From contig NZ_PYAK01000008.1 of NCBI RefSeq assembly GCF_003264365.1, forward strand, positions 124,001-188,000: 64,000 nucleotides of DNA, given 5' to 3'. The stretch's first letter is position 1. Every line of letters starts with the position of its first letter. The notes beneath the pieces are model-generated. The model made no database searches. It worked only from the letters and a program-made list of their open reading frames with translations, and was not told where the DNA came from. Below are positions 25,051 through 33,292 of this stretch, one piece after another. The stretch comes from Micromonospora noduli. Lineage in GTDB: Bacteria > Actinomycetota > Actinomycetes > Mycobacteriales > Micromonosporaceae. The translations under genes and the position numbers were made by a program.

Positions 25051-26637
25051 ATGACTCAGGCAACCCAGGCCGGCACGCGACCCAACAACATCCGGGTCGT
25101 GCTGTTCGGGCTGATGATCGCGATGATGCTCGCGATGCTCGACAATATGATCGTCAGCACCGCGTTACCGCGGATCGTCGGCGAGTTCGGCGGGCTCAAC
25201 CACTTCACCTGGGTGGTTACCGCGTACGTCCTGGGCACCACCGTCTCCACCCCGATCTGGGGCAAGCTCGGTGACCTCTACGGCCGCAAGTCAGTCTTCC
25301 TGACCTCGGTCGTCGTCTTCCTGGTCGGCTCCGCCCTCTGTGGCATGGCCGGCTCCGGGATGCTCGGCGGTCCGGAGGACGGCATGGTCCAGCTCATCGC
25401 CTTCCGGGCCGTGCAGGGCCTCGGCGCCGGCGGCCTCATGGTCGGCGTGATGGCGATCATCGGTGACCTGGTCCCGCCCCGCGAGCGCGGGCGCTACCAG
25501 GGCATGATCGCCGGCATCATGGCCATCGCCATGGTCGCCGGCCCGCTGGCCGGCGGATTCATCACCGACCACCTCTCCTGGCGCTGGGCGTTCTACGTGA
25601 ACCTGCCGCTGGGCGGAATCGCGCTGCTCGTGCTGATCACCACCATGCACCTGCCGAAGTACCGCACCGAGCACCGGATCGACTGGCTCGGCGCCGGGCT
25701 GCTCTCGGTCGGCATCACCGCGATCGTGCTCATCACCACCTGGGGCGGCAACGAGTACGACTGGACGTCGCCGCAGATCCTCGGTCTGGCCGTGCTGGCC
25801 GTCGTCGCGTTGGTGGCGTTCGGCCTGGTGGAACGCCGGGTCCAGGAGCCGATCCTGCCGCTGGCGCTCTTCGCCAACCGCAACTTCGCGCTGATCTCGG
25901 TGATCGGCTTCCTGCTCGGCTTCGCGATGTTCGGCGCGATGAACTTCCTGCCGCTCTACCAGCAGACCGTGCAGGGGGCATCGGCCACCAACAGCGGTCT
26001 GCTGCTGCTGCCGCTGATGTTCGGCATGCTGGTCGTCTCGCTGGTCATCGGCCGGGCGATCACCCGCAACGGCAGGTACCGGGCGTACCCGATCATCGGT
26101 GGTGTGGTGATGACCGCGGGCATGGCGCTGCTGTCCATGCTCGACACCGACACCAGCAAGCTGATGTCCTCGCTCTACATGATCGTGCTCGGCGTCGGCA
26201 TGGGCTTCCTCATGCAGACGTCGATGCTGATCGCGCAGAACAGCGTGGAGCAGAAGGACCTTGGCGCTGCCAGCGGCGCGGCCACCTTCTTCCGGTCGAT
26301 CGGCGGCTCGTTCGGCATCTCGCTGTTCGGCGCGATCTTCGCCAACCGGCTGGCCAGCTCCGAGGGCGGTCGGGCCTTCGGTGGCGGCGAGGCCGGCGCC
26401 GGCATGGACCTGGAGAAGCTCAAGGAGTTGCCCGCTCAGGCGCGCGAGGCGGTGCTCGGTGGCCTCTCCGACGCCATCTCGCACGTCTTCCTCTGGGCGG
26501 TGCTCTTCACCATCGTGATCCCGGTGCTCGCCTGGTTCATCAAGGAGATCCCGCTGCGCACCGCGAACGAGGCGCCGCCGCAGGCCACCCCGGAGGAGGA
26601 CGCCGAGGTCGCCCTCGGCAAGGCCCCGGTCGCCTGA
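25051..26637 (+). CDS. DHA2-family (14-segment) MFS drug exporter
   Basis: A 528-aa inner-membrane proton/drug antiporter. It begins after GGGGGAGCTTACCC with a hydrophobic first helix (VVLFGLMIAMMLAMLDNMIVSTALPRIVGEFGG), has motif A GKLGDLYGRKSVFL, a motif-C-like AMVAGPLAGGFITDHLSWRWAFYVNLPLG, and about 14 hydrophobic segments in total. The C-terminus is hydrophilic and acidic. Divergence from a TetR gene, with a shared operator, marks it as an inducible efflux pump. Substrate unknown; relatives include EmrB/QacA-type exporters. Confidence 0.93.
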   Translation: MTQATQAGTRPNNIRVVLFGLMIAMMLAMLDNMIVSTALPRIVGEFGGLNHFTWVVTAYVLGTTVSTPIWGKLGDLYGRKSVFLTSVVVFLVGSALCGMAGSGMLGGPEDGMVQLIAFRAVQGLGAGGLMVGVMAIIGDLVPPRERGRYQGMIAGIMAIAMVAGPLAGGFITDHLSWRWAFYVNLPLGGIALLVLITTMHLPKYRTEHRIDWLGAGLLSVGITAIVLITTWGGNEYDWTSPQILGLAVLAVVALVAFGLVERRVQEPILPLALFANRNFALISVIGFLLGFAMFGAMNFLPLYQQTVQGASATNSGLLLLPLMFGMLVVSLVIGRAITRNGRYRAYPIIGGVVMTAGMALLSMLDTDTSKLMSSLYMIVLGVGMGFLMQTSMLIAQNSVEQKDLGAASGAATFFRSIGGSFGISLFGAIFANRLASSEGGRAFGGGEAGAGMDLEKLKELPAQAREAVLGGLSDAISHVFLWAVLFTIVIPVLAWFIKEIPLRTANEAPPQATPEEDAEVALGKAPVA

Positions 26638-26653
26638 CCCAACCGCGCGACAC

Positions 26654-26686
26654 GCGCCGCGTCGACCGTCACGGTCGGCGCGGCGC
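26654..26686. terminator. Hairpin between the MFS and TPR genes
   Basis: GCGCCGCG-t-CGACCG, short loop, CGGTCG-g-CGCGGCGC. This long GC stem lies in the 31-bp gap between two convergent stop codons and extends into the TPR gene's last codons. Confidence 0.6.
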
Positions 26687-28510
26687 GCGCCTGCTCAGGC
26701 GTTGCCAGAGGCGGCGCAGAGGGTTGCGGGGGCGGGGGAGCCGGGGGGAGTGGGCGGCCAGCAGTTCGGTGGCCAGTGCCGCCGTCGCCGGATCCAACTG
26801 CGGGGCGGCGAGTGCCAGGTGAGCCAGCGAAGCGGCGATCGGGACCGGTCGGCTCCGCGCCACGGCAGCCGCGTCGGCCAGCCGCTCCGCCACAACCCGG
26901 GCCACGTCCGACCGCACCGACGGGTCCACCCAGGCGGCGGTGACCAGGGCGAACAGTGCCGCCTCGGTGACCCAGTCCTCGACGCCCCAGATCAGATCGA
27001 GCAGCACCCGACGCCGGGTCGAGCCCTCCCACGGCTCGTCGGTGCGGTGGTGCAGCAGCCCCAGACAGGCCCACACCTGCACGCCACGGACCCAGACCGA
27101 CGGGTCGTGGGCCGCCAGCAGCCGACCCACCGCGTTGGCCGGCGCCGCCGGCGGGTGCACCAACAGGCCGAGCAGGTCGCCCAGGTCGAGGCCGGCCAGG
27201 CCCACCGCCGCGTCGTACGCCGCCGGTGGGTGTGCCCACGCCGGGTGAGCGATCTGCCCGATCCGTTCGACCGCCGTCGCCGATGGCGCCGCCAGCGCGG
27301 GTGTGGGGACCGCGTCCGCGTAGTGCCACAACCGCGCAGCGGTCTCCCGCCGGGGCTCGCGCGGGTCGGGCTCCGGCGCGCCGACGACCTCGATCCGCAG
27401 CCCGGGGGCGGTGGAGATCGCCGTCCCGACCGCGCTCGGCGGGGCGGCGGCGGGTAGGCGGACGGCACCGCCGAGACCGTTGTCGTCATCGGCCACCGCC
27501 TGGCGCATCGCGTCGACCAGGGGCCCACCGGCCGGGGTGAGTTGGCCGAGCCAGGGCCGACCTCGGCAGCACTGGGCCAGGTCGCCGTGCTCGTGGCTGT
27601 CGTCCGGATGGTCCCGCACAAAGTCGGCGAGCGCGACCAGGTGGGCGAGGTCACCGTCGCGCAGGTGCCGCAGGCGGTGGGCGGTGTGCACAGCGCAGTC
27701 GAACGACGGATCGCGCGCCAGCGCCCGCTCGGTCCACTCCAACGCCTCGTCCAGCCGGCCGATCTCAGCCAGGGTGCCGGCGATGTCCGCGTAGATCGCC
27801 AGGTCGTCGGGGTCGAGCTCGACGGCCCGACCGAGGGCCGCGAGGCCGTCGCGGGTCCGGCCCGAGCTGCGGTACGCGTACCCGAGCCACACCTCGCCCA
27901 TCTTCGAGGGCTGTGCGCGTACCCCTCGGGTGGCCCAGCGGACCGCCAGCTCGACCTCACCGAGGCGCCGGGCCAGCGCGGACGCCGCGCCCAGCAGCAG
28001 GCCGTGTTCGGGGTGCACGGTGGCGGCGTTGCGGGCGAGCGTGAGGTACGGGGTCAGCGGGGCCCGGCCCATCCGTGGCACCGGGTCGGGCAGTGCGGCG
28101 CAGACCTGCATGAGGACGCGGGCGATGTGCTCCGGGTCCAGTCGTTCGGCCAGCTCGGGCGCGGTGACCCAGGGCACGCCGGCCCACTCGGTGCCGGGGG
28201 CGTACGACGTCGCCGCGGCCAGCAGCTCCAGCCCTTCGGCAGGGCGCCCGGCGGTGGCGAGGAGGTGGGCGCGGGCGACGACCGCACCGACGAAGGTGTG
28301 GTGATTGATCGGGAAGAGGTCGAGGCCGCCGCCGCTCGTCGCGGCGAGCCGGGCCAGCGTCTCGTGCACCTCCGGCAGGGTGGGGGCCCGTGCCAGAGCG
28401 CCGGCGAGGTGGCCGGCGGCGTGGTGCAGGTCGCCCTCGTCGAGTGCCAGCCGGGCCAGCGCCAGCTCCTCCGTCGCGGAGAGCGCGGGATCGTCCGTTC
28501 CCTCGGGCAC
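26669..28510 (-). CDS. Tetratricopeptide-repeat protein, function unknown
   Basis: A 613-aa soluble protein without signal peptide or membrane segments. TPR-like helical pairs are visible near residues 12-45 (ELALARLALDEGDLHHAAGHLAGALARAPTLPEVHETLA) and 205-275 (WLGYAYRSSGRTRDGLAALGRAVELDPDDLAIYADIAGTLAEIGRLDEALEWTERALARDPSF). The C-terminal half is helical, rich in Ala and Leu, and resembles HEAT-like scaffolds. No catalytic motif was found. It is a probable protein-protein scaffold of actinobacterial distribution. It is divergent from the SIS gene with palindromes in the gap. Confidence 0.8.
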   Translation of the reverse strand: MPEGTDDPALSATEELALARLALDEGDLHHAAGHLAGALARAPTLPEVHETLARLAATSGGGLDLFPINHHTFVGAVVARAHLLATAGRPAEGLELLAAATSYAPGTEWAGVPWVTAPELAERLDPEHIARVLMQVCAALPDPVPRMGRAPLTPYLTLARNAATVHPEHGLLLGAASALARRLGEVELAVRWATRGVRAQPSKMGEVWLGYAYRSSGRTRDGLAALGRAVELDPDDLAIYADIAGTLAEIGRLDEALEWTERALARDPSFDCAVHTAHRLRHLRDGDLAHLVALADFVRDHPDDSHEHGDLAQCCRGRPWLGQLTPAGGPLVDAMRQAVADDDNGLGGAVRLPAAAPPSAVGTAISTAPGLRIEVVGAPEPDPREPRRETAARLWHYADAVPTPALAAPSATAVERIGQIAHPAWAHPPAAYDAAVGLAGLDLGDLLGLLVHPPAAPANAVGRLLAAHDPSVWVRGVQVWACLGLLHHRTDEPWEGSTRRRVLLDLIWGVEDWVTEAALFALVTAAWVDPSVRSDVARVVAERLADAAAVARSRPVPIAASLAHLALAAPQLDPATAALATELLAAHSPRLPRPRNPLRRLWQRLSRRAPRRP

Positions 28511-28556
28511 GTCGTCCTCTCGTGGCAGTTAGACCGGGCACAACGGGTAAAGCCTA

Positions 28557-28585
28557 GTTGATATTGAGATCAACTGGTGATCACC
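28557..28585. promoter_or_regulatory. Two adjacent palindromes upstream of the SIS gene, GntR/HutC-like
   Basis: GTTGAT-attgag-ATCAAC (28557-28574) is followed directly by the perfect 10-bp palindrome GGTGATCACC (28576-28585). The second resembles GntR/HutC operators (GT-N-TA-N-AC class) and is weakly similar to DasR sites (ACTGGT...ACC). It lies about 100 bp upstream of the SIS start and 50 bp upstream of the TPR start. Confidence 0.5.
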
Positions 28586-28678
28586 TGCGCAGTCCTGCTC
28601 GTTCGATTGCTGAGATACGCTCAAAAGTGCAAGACTGAGCAAGAATCGCGCGGCAACCGCGCAGGGGGAGGGGTTTCC

Positions 28679-29731
28679 GTGACACGTGCAGGGGCTGGAA
28701 TGGCCGCCGACATCGACGAGCAGCCAGCTGGCTACGCGCGCCTGCTCTCCGCTGCCAACGCCGCCGAGATCGCCCGGGTGGCGGCGGTCATCGCGGAACG
28801 TCGGCCACGGCACGTGGTCTTCACCGCGCGGGGCACCTCCGATCACGCGGCGCTCTACGGGGCGTACCTGACCGAGATCCGGCTCGGCCTGCCCGCCGGG
28901 CTGGCGTCGCCCAGCGTCGTCACCCTGTACGGGGCCCGCCCCGACCTCTCCGATGCGCTGGTCGTCGGGGTCAGCCAGAGCGGCGGCTCGCCCGACCTGG
29001 CCGAGGTGCTGCGCGCCGCCCGAGCCTCCGGTGCGCTGACCCTCGCGGTGACCAACGCCCCCGACTCGCCGCTGGTCGACGTGGCCGAGCTGAGCGTCGA
29101 CATCGCCGCCGGGCACGAGCGGGCGGTGGCCGCCACCAAGACGTACACCGCCGAGCTGCTCGCCCTGCTGATGCTGGTGGAGGGGATCCGGGCCGGCGAC
29201 GGCGTGCTCCCGAAGGCCGAACGGGAGGCGCTCGACGCACTGCCCGAGCTGGCCGCCCGCACCCTGGCCGACGGCACCCCGGCCCAGCTCGCCCCGCGTT
29301 ACCGGTTCGCCCGTCAGCTGGTCACCACCGGCCGGGGGTACGCGTACCCGACCGCCCGGGAGGCCGCGCTGAAGCTGATGGAGACCTCGTACCTGCCGGC
29401 GCTCGCCTTCTCCGGTGCCGACCTGCTGCACGGCCCGCTCGCGATGACCGACCCGGAGGTCCCGGTGCTCGCCGTGGTCGGCTCCGGCCCCGGTGGCCGG
29501 TCGATGGGTGAGGTGCTGCCCCGCCTCGGCGAACGCCGCGCCGACGTCGTGGTGGTCGGCTCCGCCGACGTGCCGGGCGCCACCCGGCTGGCCGTCCCCG
29601 AGGTCGACGAGCGGTACGCCCCGCTGCTGGACATCCTGCCGATGCAGCGGTTGGCGCTGGCACTGGCACTCACCCGAGGCGAGGACCCGGACGCGCCGCG
29701 CGGGTTGAAGAAGGTCACCGCGACGATGTGA
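28679..29731 (+). CDS. SIS-domain sugar-phosphate protein (GlmS isomerase-domain/NagB-II-like)
   Basis: A 350-aa protein with two SIS domains and no glutaminase domain. GTG at 28679 follows GGGGGAGGGG; an ATG at 28700 is an alternative. Domain 1 has HVVFTARGTSDHAALYG and VVGVSQSGGSPDLAEVLRAAR; domain 2 has GRGYAYPTAREAALKLMETSYLPALAFSGADLLHGPLA, a GlmS-like substrate loop. Such proteins isomerise or deaminate aminosugar phosphates (e.g. glucosamine 6-phosphate). Which reaction applies cannot be told. It precedes pdtaS by 25 bp and may be co-transcribed with it. Confidence 0.88.
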   Translation: MTRAGAGMAADIDEQPAGYARLLSAANAAEIARVAAVIAERRPRHVVFTARGTSDHAALYGAYLTEIRLGLPAGLASPSVVTLYGARPDLSDALVVGVSQSGGSPDLAEVLRAARASGALTLAVTNAPDSPLVDVAELSVDIAAGHERAVAATKTYTAELLALLMLVEGIRAGDGVLPKAEREALDALPELAARTLADGTPAQLAPRYRFARQLVTTGRGYAYPTAREAALKLMETSYLPALAFSGADLLHGPLAMTDPEVPVLAVVGSGPGGRSMGEVLPRLGERRADVVVVGSADVPGATRLAVPEVDERYAPLLDILPMQRLALALALTRGEDPDAPRGLKKVTATM

Positions 29732-29756
29732 GACGCGGCGTGGCACCCTGGTCACC

Positions 29757-31349
29757 GTGTCCACGCTGCGCGACCTCGCCGAGGAGCACACCCATCTCCG
29801 TCCGGCCGACATCGACCACCTGCACCGGATTGCCGGCGACTGGCAACTGCTCTCCGACCTGTCCTTCGCTGACCTGCTGCTCTGGGTGCCGGTCGACGCC
29901 GACGGCACGTTCCTCTGCGTCGCCCAGGTGCGCCCGACCACCGCACCGACCGCCTACCAGGACGACCAGGTGGGTCGGATCGTCGGCGGGCCGGAGGTGG
30001 CCCACCTGGGGGTGGCGTACTCCCAGGGCCGTATCTGGCGCGAGGGCGACCCGGTCTGGTACGGCGACGTGCCTGCCCGGCACGAGGCGATCCCGGTTCG
30101 GCTGCGTACCGCCGAGGGGGAGGCCGGCGAGGTGATCGCCGTGGTGGGGCGGGACACCAACCTCTCCACCGCGCGTACGCCCAGCCAGCTGGAGCTCAAC
30201 TACCTCACCACGGCCGACGACCTGGCGCAGATGATCGCGGACGGCACCTTCCCGCCGCCGAGGCATCCGGGCGAGACCACCTCGGCACCCCGGGTCGGCG
30301 ACGGCCTGGTCCGGCTCGACGCCGGCGGCAAGGTCACCTATGCCAGCCCGAACGCGCAGTCCGCGTACCGCCGACTGGGCTACGCCTCGCACCTGGTGGG
30401 GGAGGACCTGGCCGCGTTGCACCGCCGTTTGGCCGGTGACCCGCTGGACGGCACCGAGGCCTCGAACGGCATCCTGGCCGCGCTGCGCGGTGAGGCGCCA
30501 CCCCGCCGGGAGATCGACGCACGAGGTGCCACGATGCTCACCCGGGCGCTGCCGCTGATGCCGGCCGGGGTGCCGATCGGAGCGTTGGTGCTGGTCCGGG
30601 ACATCACCGAGGTCCGCCGCCGGGACCGGGCACTGATCACCAAGGACGCCACCATCCGGGAGATCCACCACCGGGTGAAGAACAATCTCCAGACGGTGGC
30701 AGCGCTGCTGCGGTTGCAGGCCCGCCGGGTGGCGATGCCGGAGGCCCGGGTCGCGCTTGAGGAATCGGTCCGTCGGGTCGCCTCGATCGCCCTGGTGCAC
30801 GAGACGCTCTCGATGTCCAGCGACGAGGCGGTGGAGTTCGACGGGATCGTCGACCGGGTGGCCAGCGCGGCGACCGAGGTCGCGGCGACCGAGGTGAGCG
30901 TCGGCATGCGCCGGCGGGGCAGCTTCGGTGTACTGCCGGCGGAGATCGCCACCTCGCTGGTGATGGTCCTCAACGAGTTGCTGCTCAACGCCGTCGAGCA
31001 CGGCTTCCCGCCGGCCGACGAGGCGGACGAGGCGCCGGTGGCCGCCGCCTCCGGCATGGTGCCGGTCGCCGCTCCCGAGGTGGACCCGTCGCTGCGGCCC
31101 GAGGTGGTGGTCTCCGCGCACCGGTTCCGCAAGATGCTGCACGTCTCGGTGACCGACAACGGGCGCGGCCTTCCCCCGGACTTCGACGCCGAACGCGGCA
31201 GCCGGCTCGGCCTCCAGATCGTCCGAGCCCTGATCACCGGGGAGCTGCGCGGCACCATCGAACTGCGCGCCGGCGCCAACGGTGGCACCGAGGCCATGCT
31301 GGTGGTCCCGCTGGCCCGCAGCACCCACGACGGCCGCTCGCAGGCCTGA
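29757..31349 (+). CDS. pdtaS: PdtaS-like cytosolic sensor histidine kinase (GAF-PAS-HisKA_2-HATPase)
   Basis: A 530-aa soluble kinase, GTG start. An N-terminal GAF-like domain (residues 1-165, MSTLRDLAEEHTHLRPADIDHLHRIAGDWQ...) and a PAS domain (about 180-290) precede the HisKA_2 motif IREIHHRVKNNLQTVAALLR, with phosphoacceptor His near 304, then the ATPase N-box LVMVLNELLLNAVEHGFP, G1 VTDNGRGLPPDFD and G2 GSRLGLQIVRALI. This is the layout of M. tuberculosis PdtaS (Rv3220c), which signals to the RNA-binding ANTAR regulator PdtaR. No pdtaR is in the window. An Ala/Pro/Val-rich insert near 425-450 interrupts the ATPase domain. Confidence 0.92.
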   Translation: MSTLRDLAEEHTHLRPADIDHLHRIAGDWQLLSDLSFADLLLWVPVDADGTFLCVAQVRPTTAPTAYQDDQVGRIVGGPEVAHLGVAYSQGRIWREGDPVWYGDVPARHEAIPVRLRTAEGEAGEVIAVVGRDTNLSTARTPSQLELNYLTTADDLAQMIADGTFPPPRHPGETTSAPRVGDGLVRLDAGGKVTYASPNAQSAYRRLGYASHLVGEDLAALHRRLAGDPLDGTEASNGILAALRGEAPPRREIDARGATMLTRALPLMPAGVPIGALVLVRDITEVRRRDRALITKDATIREIHHRVKNNLQTVAALLRLQARRVAMPEARVALEESVRRVASIALVHETLSMSSDEAVEFDGIVDRVASAATEVAATEVSVGMRRRGSFGVLPAEIATSLVMVLNELLLNAVEHGFPPADEADEAPVAAASGMVPVAAPEVDPSLRPEVVVSAHRFRKMLHVSVTDNGRGLPPDFDAERGSRLGLQIVRALITGELRGTIELRAGANGGTEAMLVVPLARSTHDGRSQA

Positions 31350-31747
31350 CCGCCGCGCCGCCCGCCTCCTTCCGCGTGCTGCGGACCGGCGGCCGGCCCG
31401 GCGGAGGCGCGCCTAGCCGTAGCCAGAGCGCTGGCAGCGCGCGACGCGTTCGCGGGCCCGACGTGGCGGCGTGTCGGGCCCGAGCGGTCTTGCCGTTGTG
31501 AGCGATATACCTGTGGGTCATATTTATGACCCACAGGTATATCGGCTACTGAAGTGGTGGCGGTTTGACGGCTGGCGGGGCGACCGGCCGGGGTTTCCGG
31601 CGGACCGCCGGCCGGGCTGCGCCGCCAGACCGGGTGATCGGCCGCGGCCGCCCCAGGCGGTGATGGGCCCGAGGGAATGACGGGCCGAGTGGGAATGGCC
31701 CGAGCAGCGACGGGCCCGAGGCGGCAACCCGGGGCTGTGTCAACGGG
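31350..31747. other. 398-bp non-coding gap between convergent genes
   Basis: No supportable gene. It holds the 42-bp palindrome at 31503-31544. At about 31660-31725 there are degenerate tandem units built on GGGCCCGAG/GGCCCGAG with spacing near 16 bp. The rest is very GC-rich and featureless. Confidence 0.6.
31503..31544. repeat. 42-bp perfect AT-rich palindrome
   Basis: Two 20-bp arms (left begins CGATATACCTGTGG, right ends CCACAGGTATATCG) flank a 2-bp TT centre, with no mismatch. It is markedly less GC-rich than its surroundings. It sits in the gap between convergent pdtaS and the glycosyltransferase, so it is not an obvious promoter operator. It is probably a dispersed intergenic element or a strong cruciform/terminator. 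Confidence 0.85.
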
Positions 31748-33256
31748 TCAACGGTCCGGGCGGCTGGTCAGCAGGGCGACGGTGAGGCCGGGGCGCTGCC
31801 AGACCTGGGTGACGATGAAGTCCCTGCGCAGCGCGTCGCCCTTGGCGCCGGGCACGGCGGCCAGCGGCTCGGTGGGCCGGCCGGAGACGACGAGCCACAC
31901 CCGTGTCGTACCGGCCAGGCACTGTGCTGGCTGTGAGCACTCGGCGGCCCACAGATCGCCGCGGCGGACCTCGTCCTCGGTGACCAGCACGTCGCGTGGC
32001 GGGTCGCTGAGGTGGTACTCGATGCCGAGATCGAGGAAGAGCCAGCTGTGCCGGGGCGAGTAGACCACCGCGTCCCCCGGGCGTTGACCGTCGGCGATCA
32101 CCCGGGCCGCCCCCGCGTAGTCCACCGGCGCGCTGCGTGGCCACTCGTGGGTCCGTCGCAGCGCGGCCTGGTCGGGTAGGCCGAGCAGCCCGGCCAGGAC
32201 CACCACGACGAGCGCGGCGGGAGCGGCCACGGCGGCCAGCGCCGCGCCCGCCAGCAGGCACGCGAAGGGCACCACGAAGACCAGGTACCGGGGCACCCAC
32301 AGCGGTACGACAGTGCCGGCGGCGAAGAGCAGCAGTACGGGCAGCAGCACCGCGCCGACCGGCAGCAGTGCGCGTCGCCCGAGTCGGGCCGCGCCCAGCG
32401 CGGCGACCCCGACCAGCAGTCCACCGACCACACTGCTCTGGGTGACGCCGCCGGGCAAGGCGGTGAGGTCGTCCAGCCGGGCCAGGTGGACCCAGTTCAA
32501 CTGCCGGGACTGCTGGGCCCGGGCCTTGACCAGCAGCGGGCCGGTCAGCAGCGCGACCGGCACCACGGCGACCAGCCACCGCCACACCCGCCGGTCCCGC
32601 CCGGCGTCGGGCTGGTACGGGGTGGCGATGCCGGCCGGGGCCGGGCCCCGCCACCAGGCGATGAGAACGACCAGCGCGTGGGCGGCGAGCACTGTGAGCG
32701 CGATCAGGTGAATGAGCCCGAGAGCGGCGACGGCAGCGGCGTAACCGGCCCAACGGGCCCAGCTCGGTCGACGCAGCGCGGTCACCAGCAGCACTGTGGC
32801 GAGCACGGCGAGCATGGTGGCCAGCGCGTACGGGCGAGCCTCCTGCCCGTAACGGGAGGTGCCGGGGAGCACCGCGAACAGCAGCCCGGCGAAGAGGCCG
32901 CCGCGCCGGTCGACGAGCCGCGCGCCGAGCACGGCGAGCAACCCGGCGGCCACTGTCATCGCCAACACTGCCGGTACGCGCAGGGCGATCGTGGAGTCGC
33001 CGAAGACCCTCGCCCAGAGGTGCATCAGCAGGTAGTACGGCCCGGTGGCGGCGTCGATGGTGCCGGCCAGTCGGGCCAGGTCGCCGGGCGACCGGGTGGC
33101 CGCGCTCCACGTCGCCAGCTCGTCGCGCCAGAGCTGGGCGGATCCCAGCCCGGTCACTGTCACCGCCACTGTCAACAGCGCCGGGGGGAGCCAGACCGGC
33201 AGGCGGCGCAGGTGCTCCCACGCCGCTCCGGCCGACCTCTCGGACAATTGCCCCAC
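31748..33256 (-). CDS. GT39-like polytopic glycosyltransferase
   Basis: A 502-aa GT-C membrane enzyme, GTG start. A cytoplasmic N-terminus is followed by the first membrane helix, then the luminal-type acidic motif LWRDELATWSAATRSPGDLARLAGTIDAATGPYYLLMHLW, which carries the catalytic Asp region of the PMT/GT39 class. About nine to eleven further hydrophobic segments follow, and a soluble C-terminal domain (from about residue 370) with YAGAARVIADGQRPGDAVVYSPRHSWLFLDLGIEY. It probably uses a polyprenyl-phosphate sugar on the outer face of the membrane. Donor and acceptor are unknown. A second reading frame of similar length overlaps it but lacks protein-like features. Confidence 0.85.
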   Translation of the reverse strand: MGQLSERSAGAAWEHLRRLPVWLPPALLTVAVTVTGLGSAQLWRDELATWSAATRSPGDLARLAGTIDAATGPYYLLMHLWARVFGDSTIALRVPAVLAMTVAAGLLAVLGARLVDRRGGLFAGLLFAVLPGTSRYGQEARPYALATMLAVLATVLLVTALRRPSWARWAGYAAAVAALGLIHLIALTVLAAHALVVLIAWWRGPAPAGIATPYQPDAGRDRRVWRWLVAVVPVALLTGPLLVKARAQQSRQLNWVHLARLDDLTALPGGVTQSSVVGGLLVGVAALGAARLGRRALLPVGAVLLPVLLLFAAGTVVPLWVPRYLVFVVPFACLLAGAALAAVAAPAALVVVVLAGLLGLPDQAALRRTHEWPRSAPVDYAGAARVIADGQRPGDAVVYSPRHSWLFLDLGIEYHLSDPPRDVLVTEDEVRRGDLWAAECSQPAQCLAGTTRVWLVVSGRPTEPLAAVPGAKGDALRRDFIVTQVWQRPGLTVALLTSRPDR

Positions 33257-33292
33257 GGTCCGAGCCTGCCACGGCCACCCCCTCCGTGGGCG

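Noticed and set aside
25291..26484. Long frame antisense to the MFS exporter
   Set aside because: Histidine/Gln/Asp-rich shadow of a hydrophobic coding strand.
31471..31680. Short frames crossing the 42-bp palindrome
   Set aside because: The coding pattern comes from the palindrome and GC-rich flanks; no ribosome-binding site or family.
31660..31725. GGGCCCGAG-type degenerate units as a possible CRISPR array
   Set aside because: Units are short, degenerate and lack unique spacers of constant length.
31740..33278. Second leftward frame overlapping the GT39-like gene
   Set aside because: Arg/Gly/Ala-rich, lacks hydrophobic segments, and the overlapping frame has clear membrane helices and catalytic motif.
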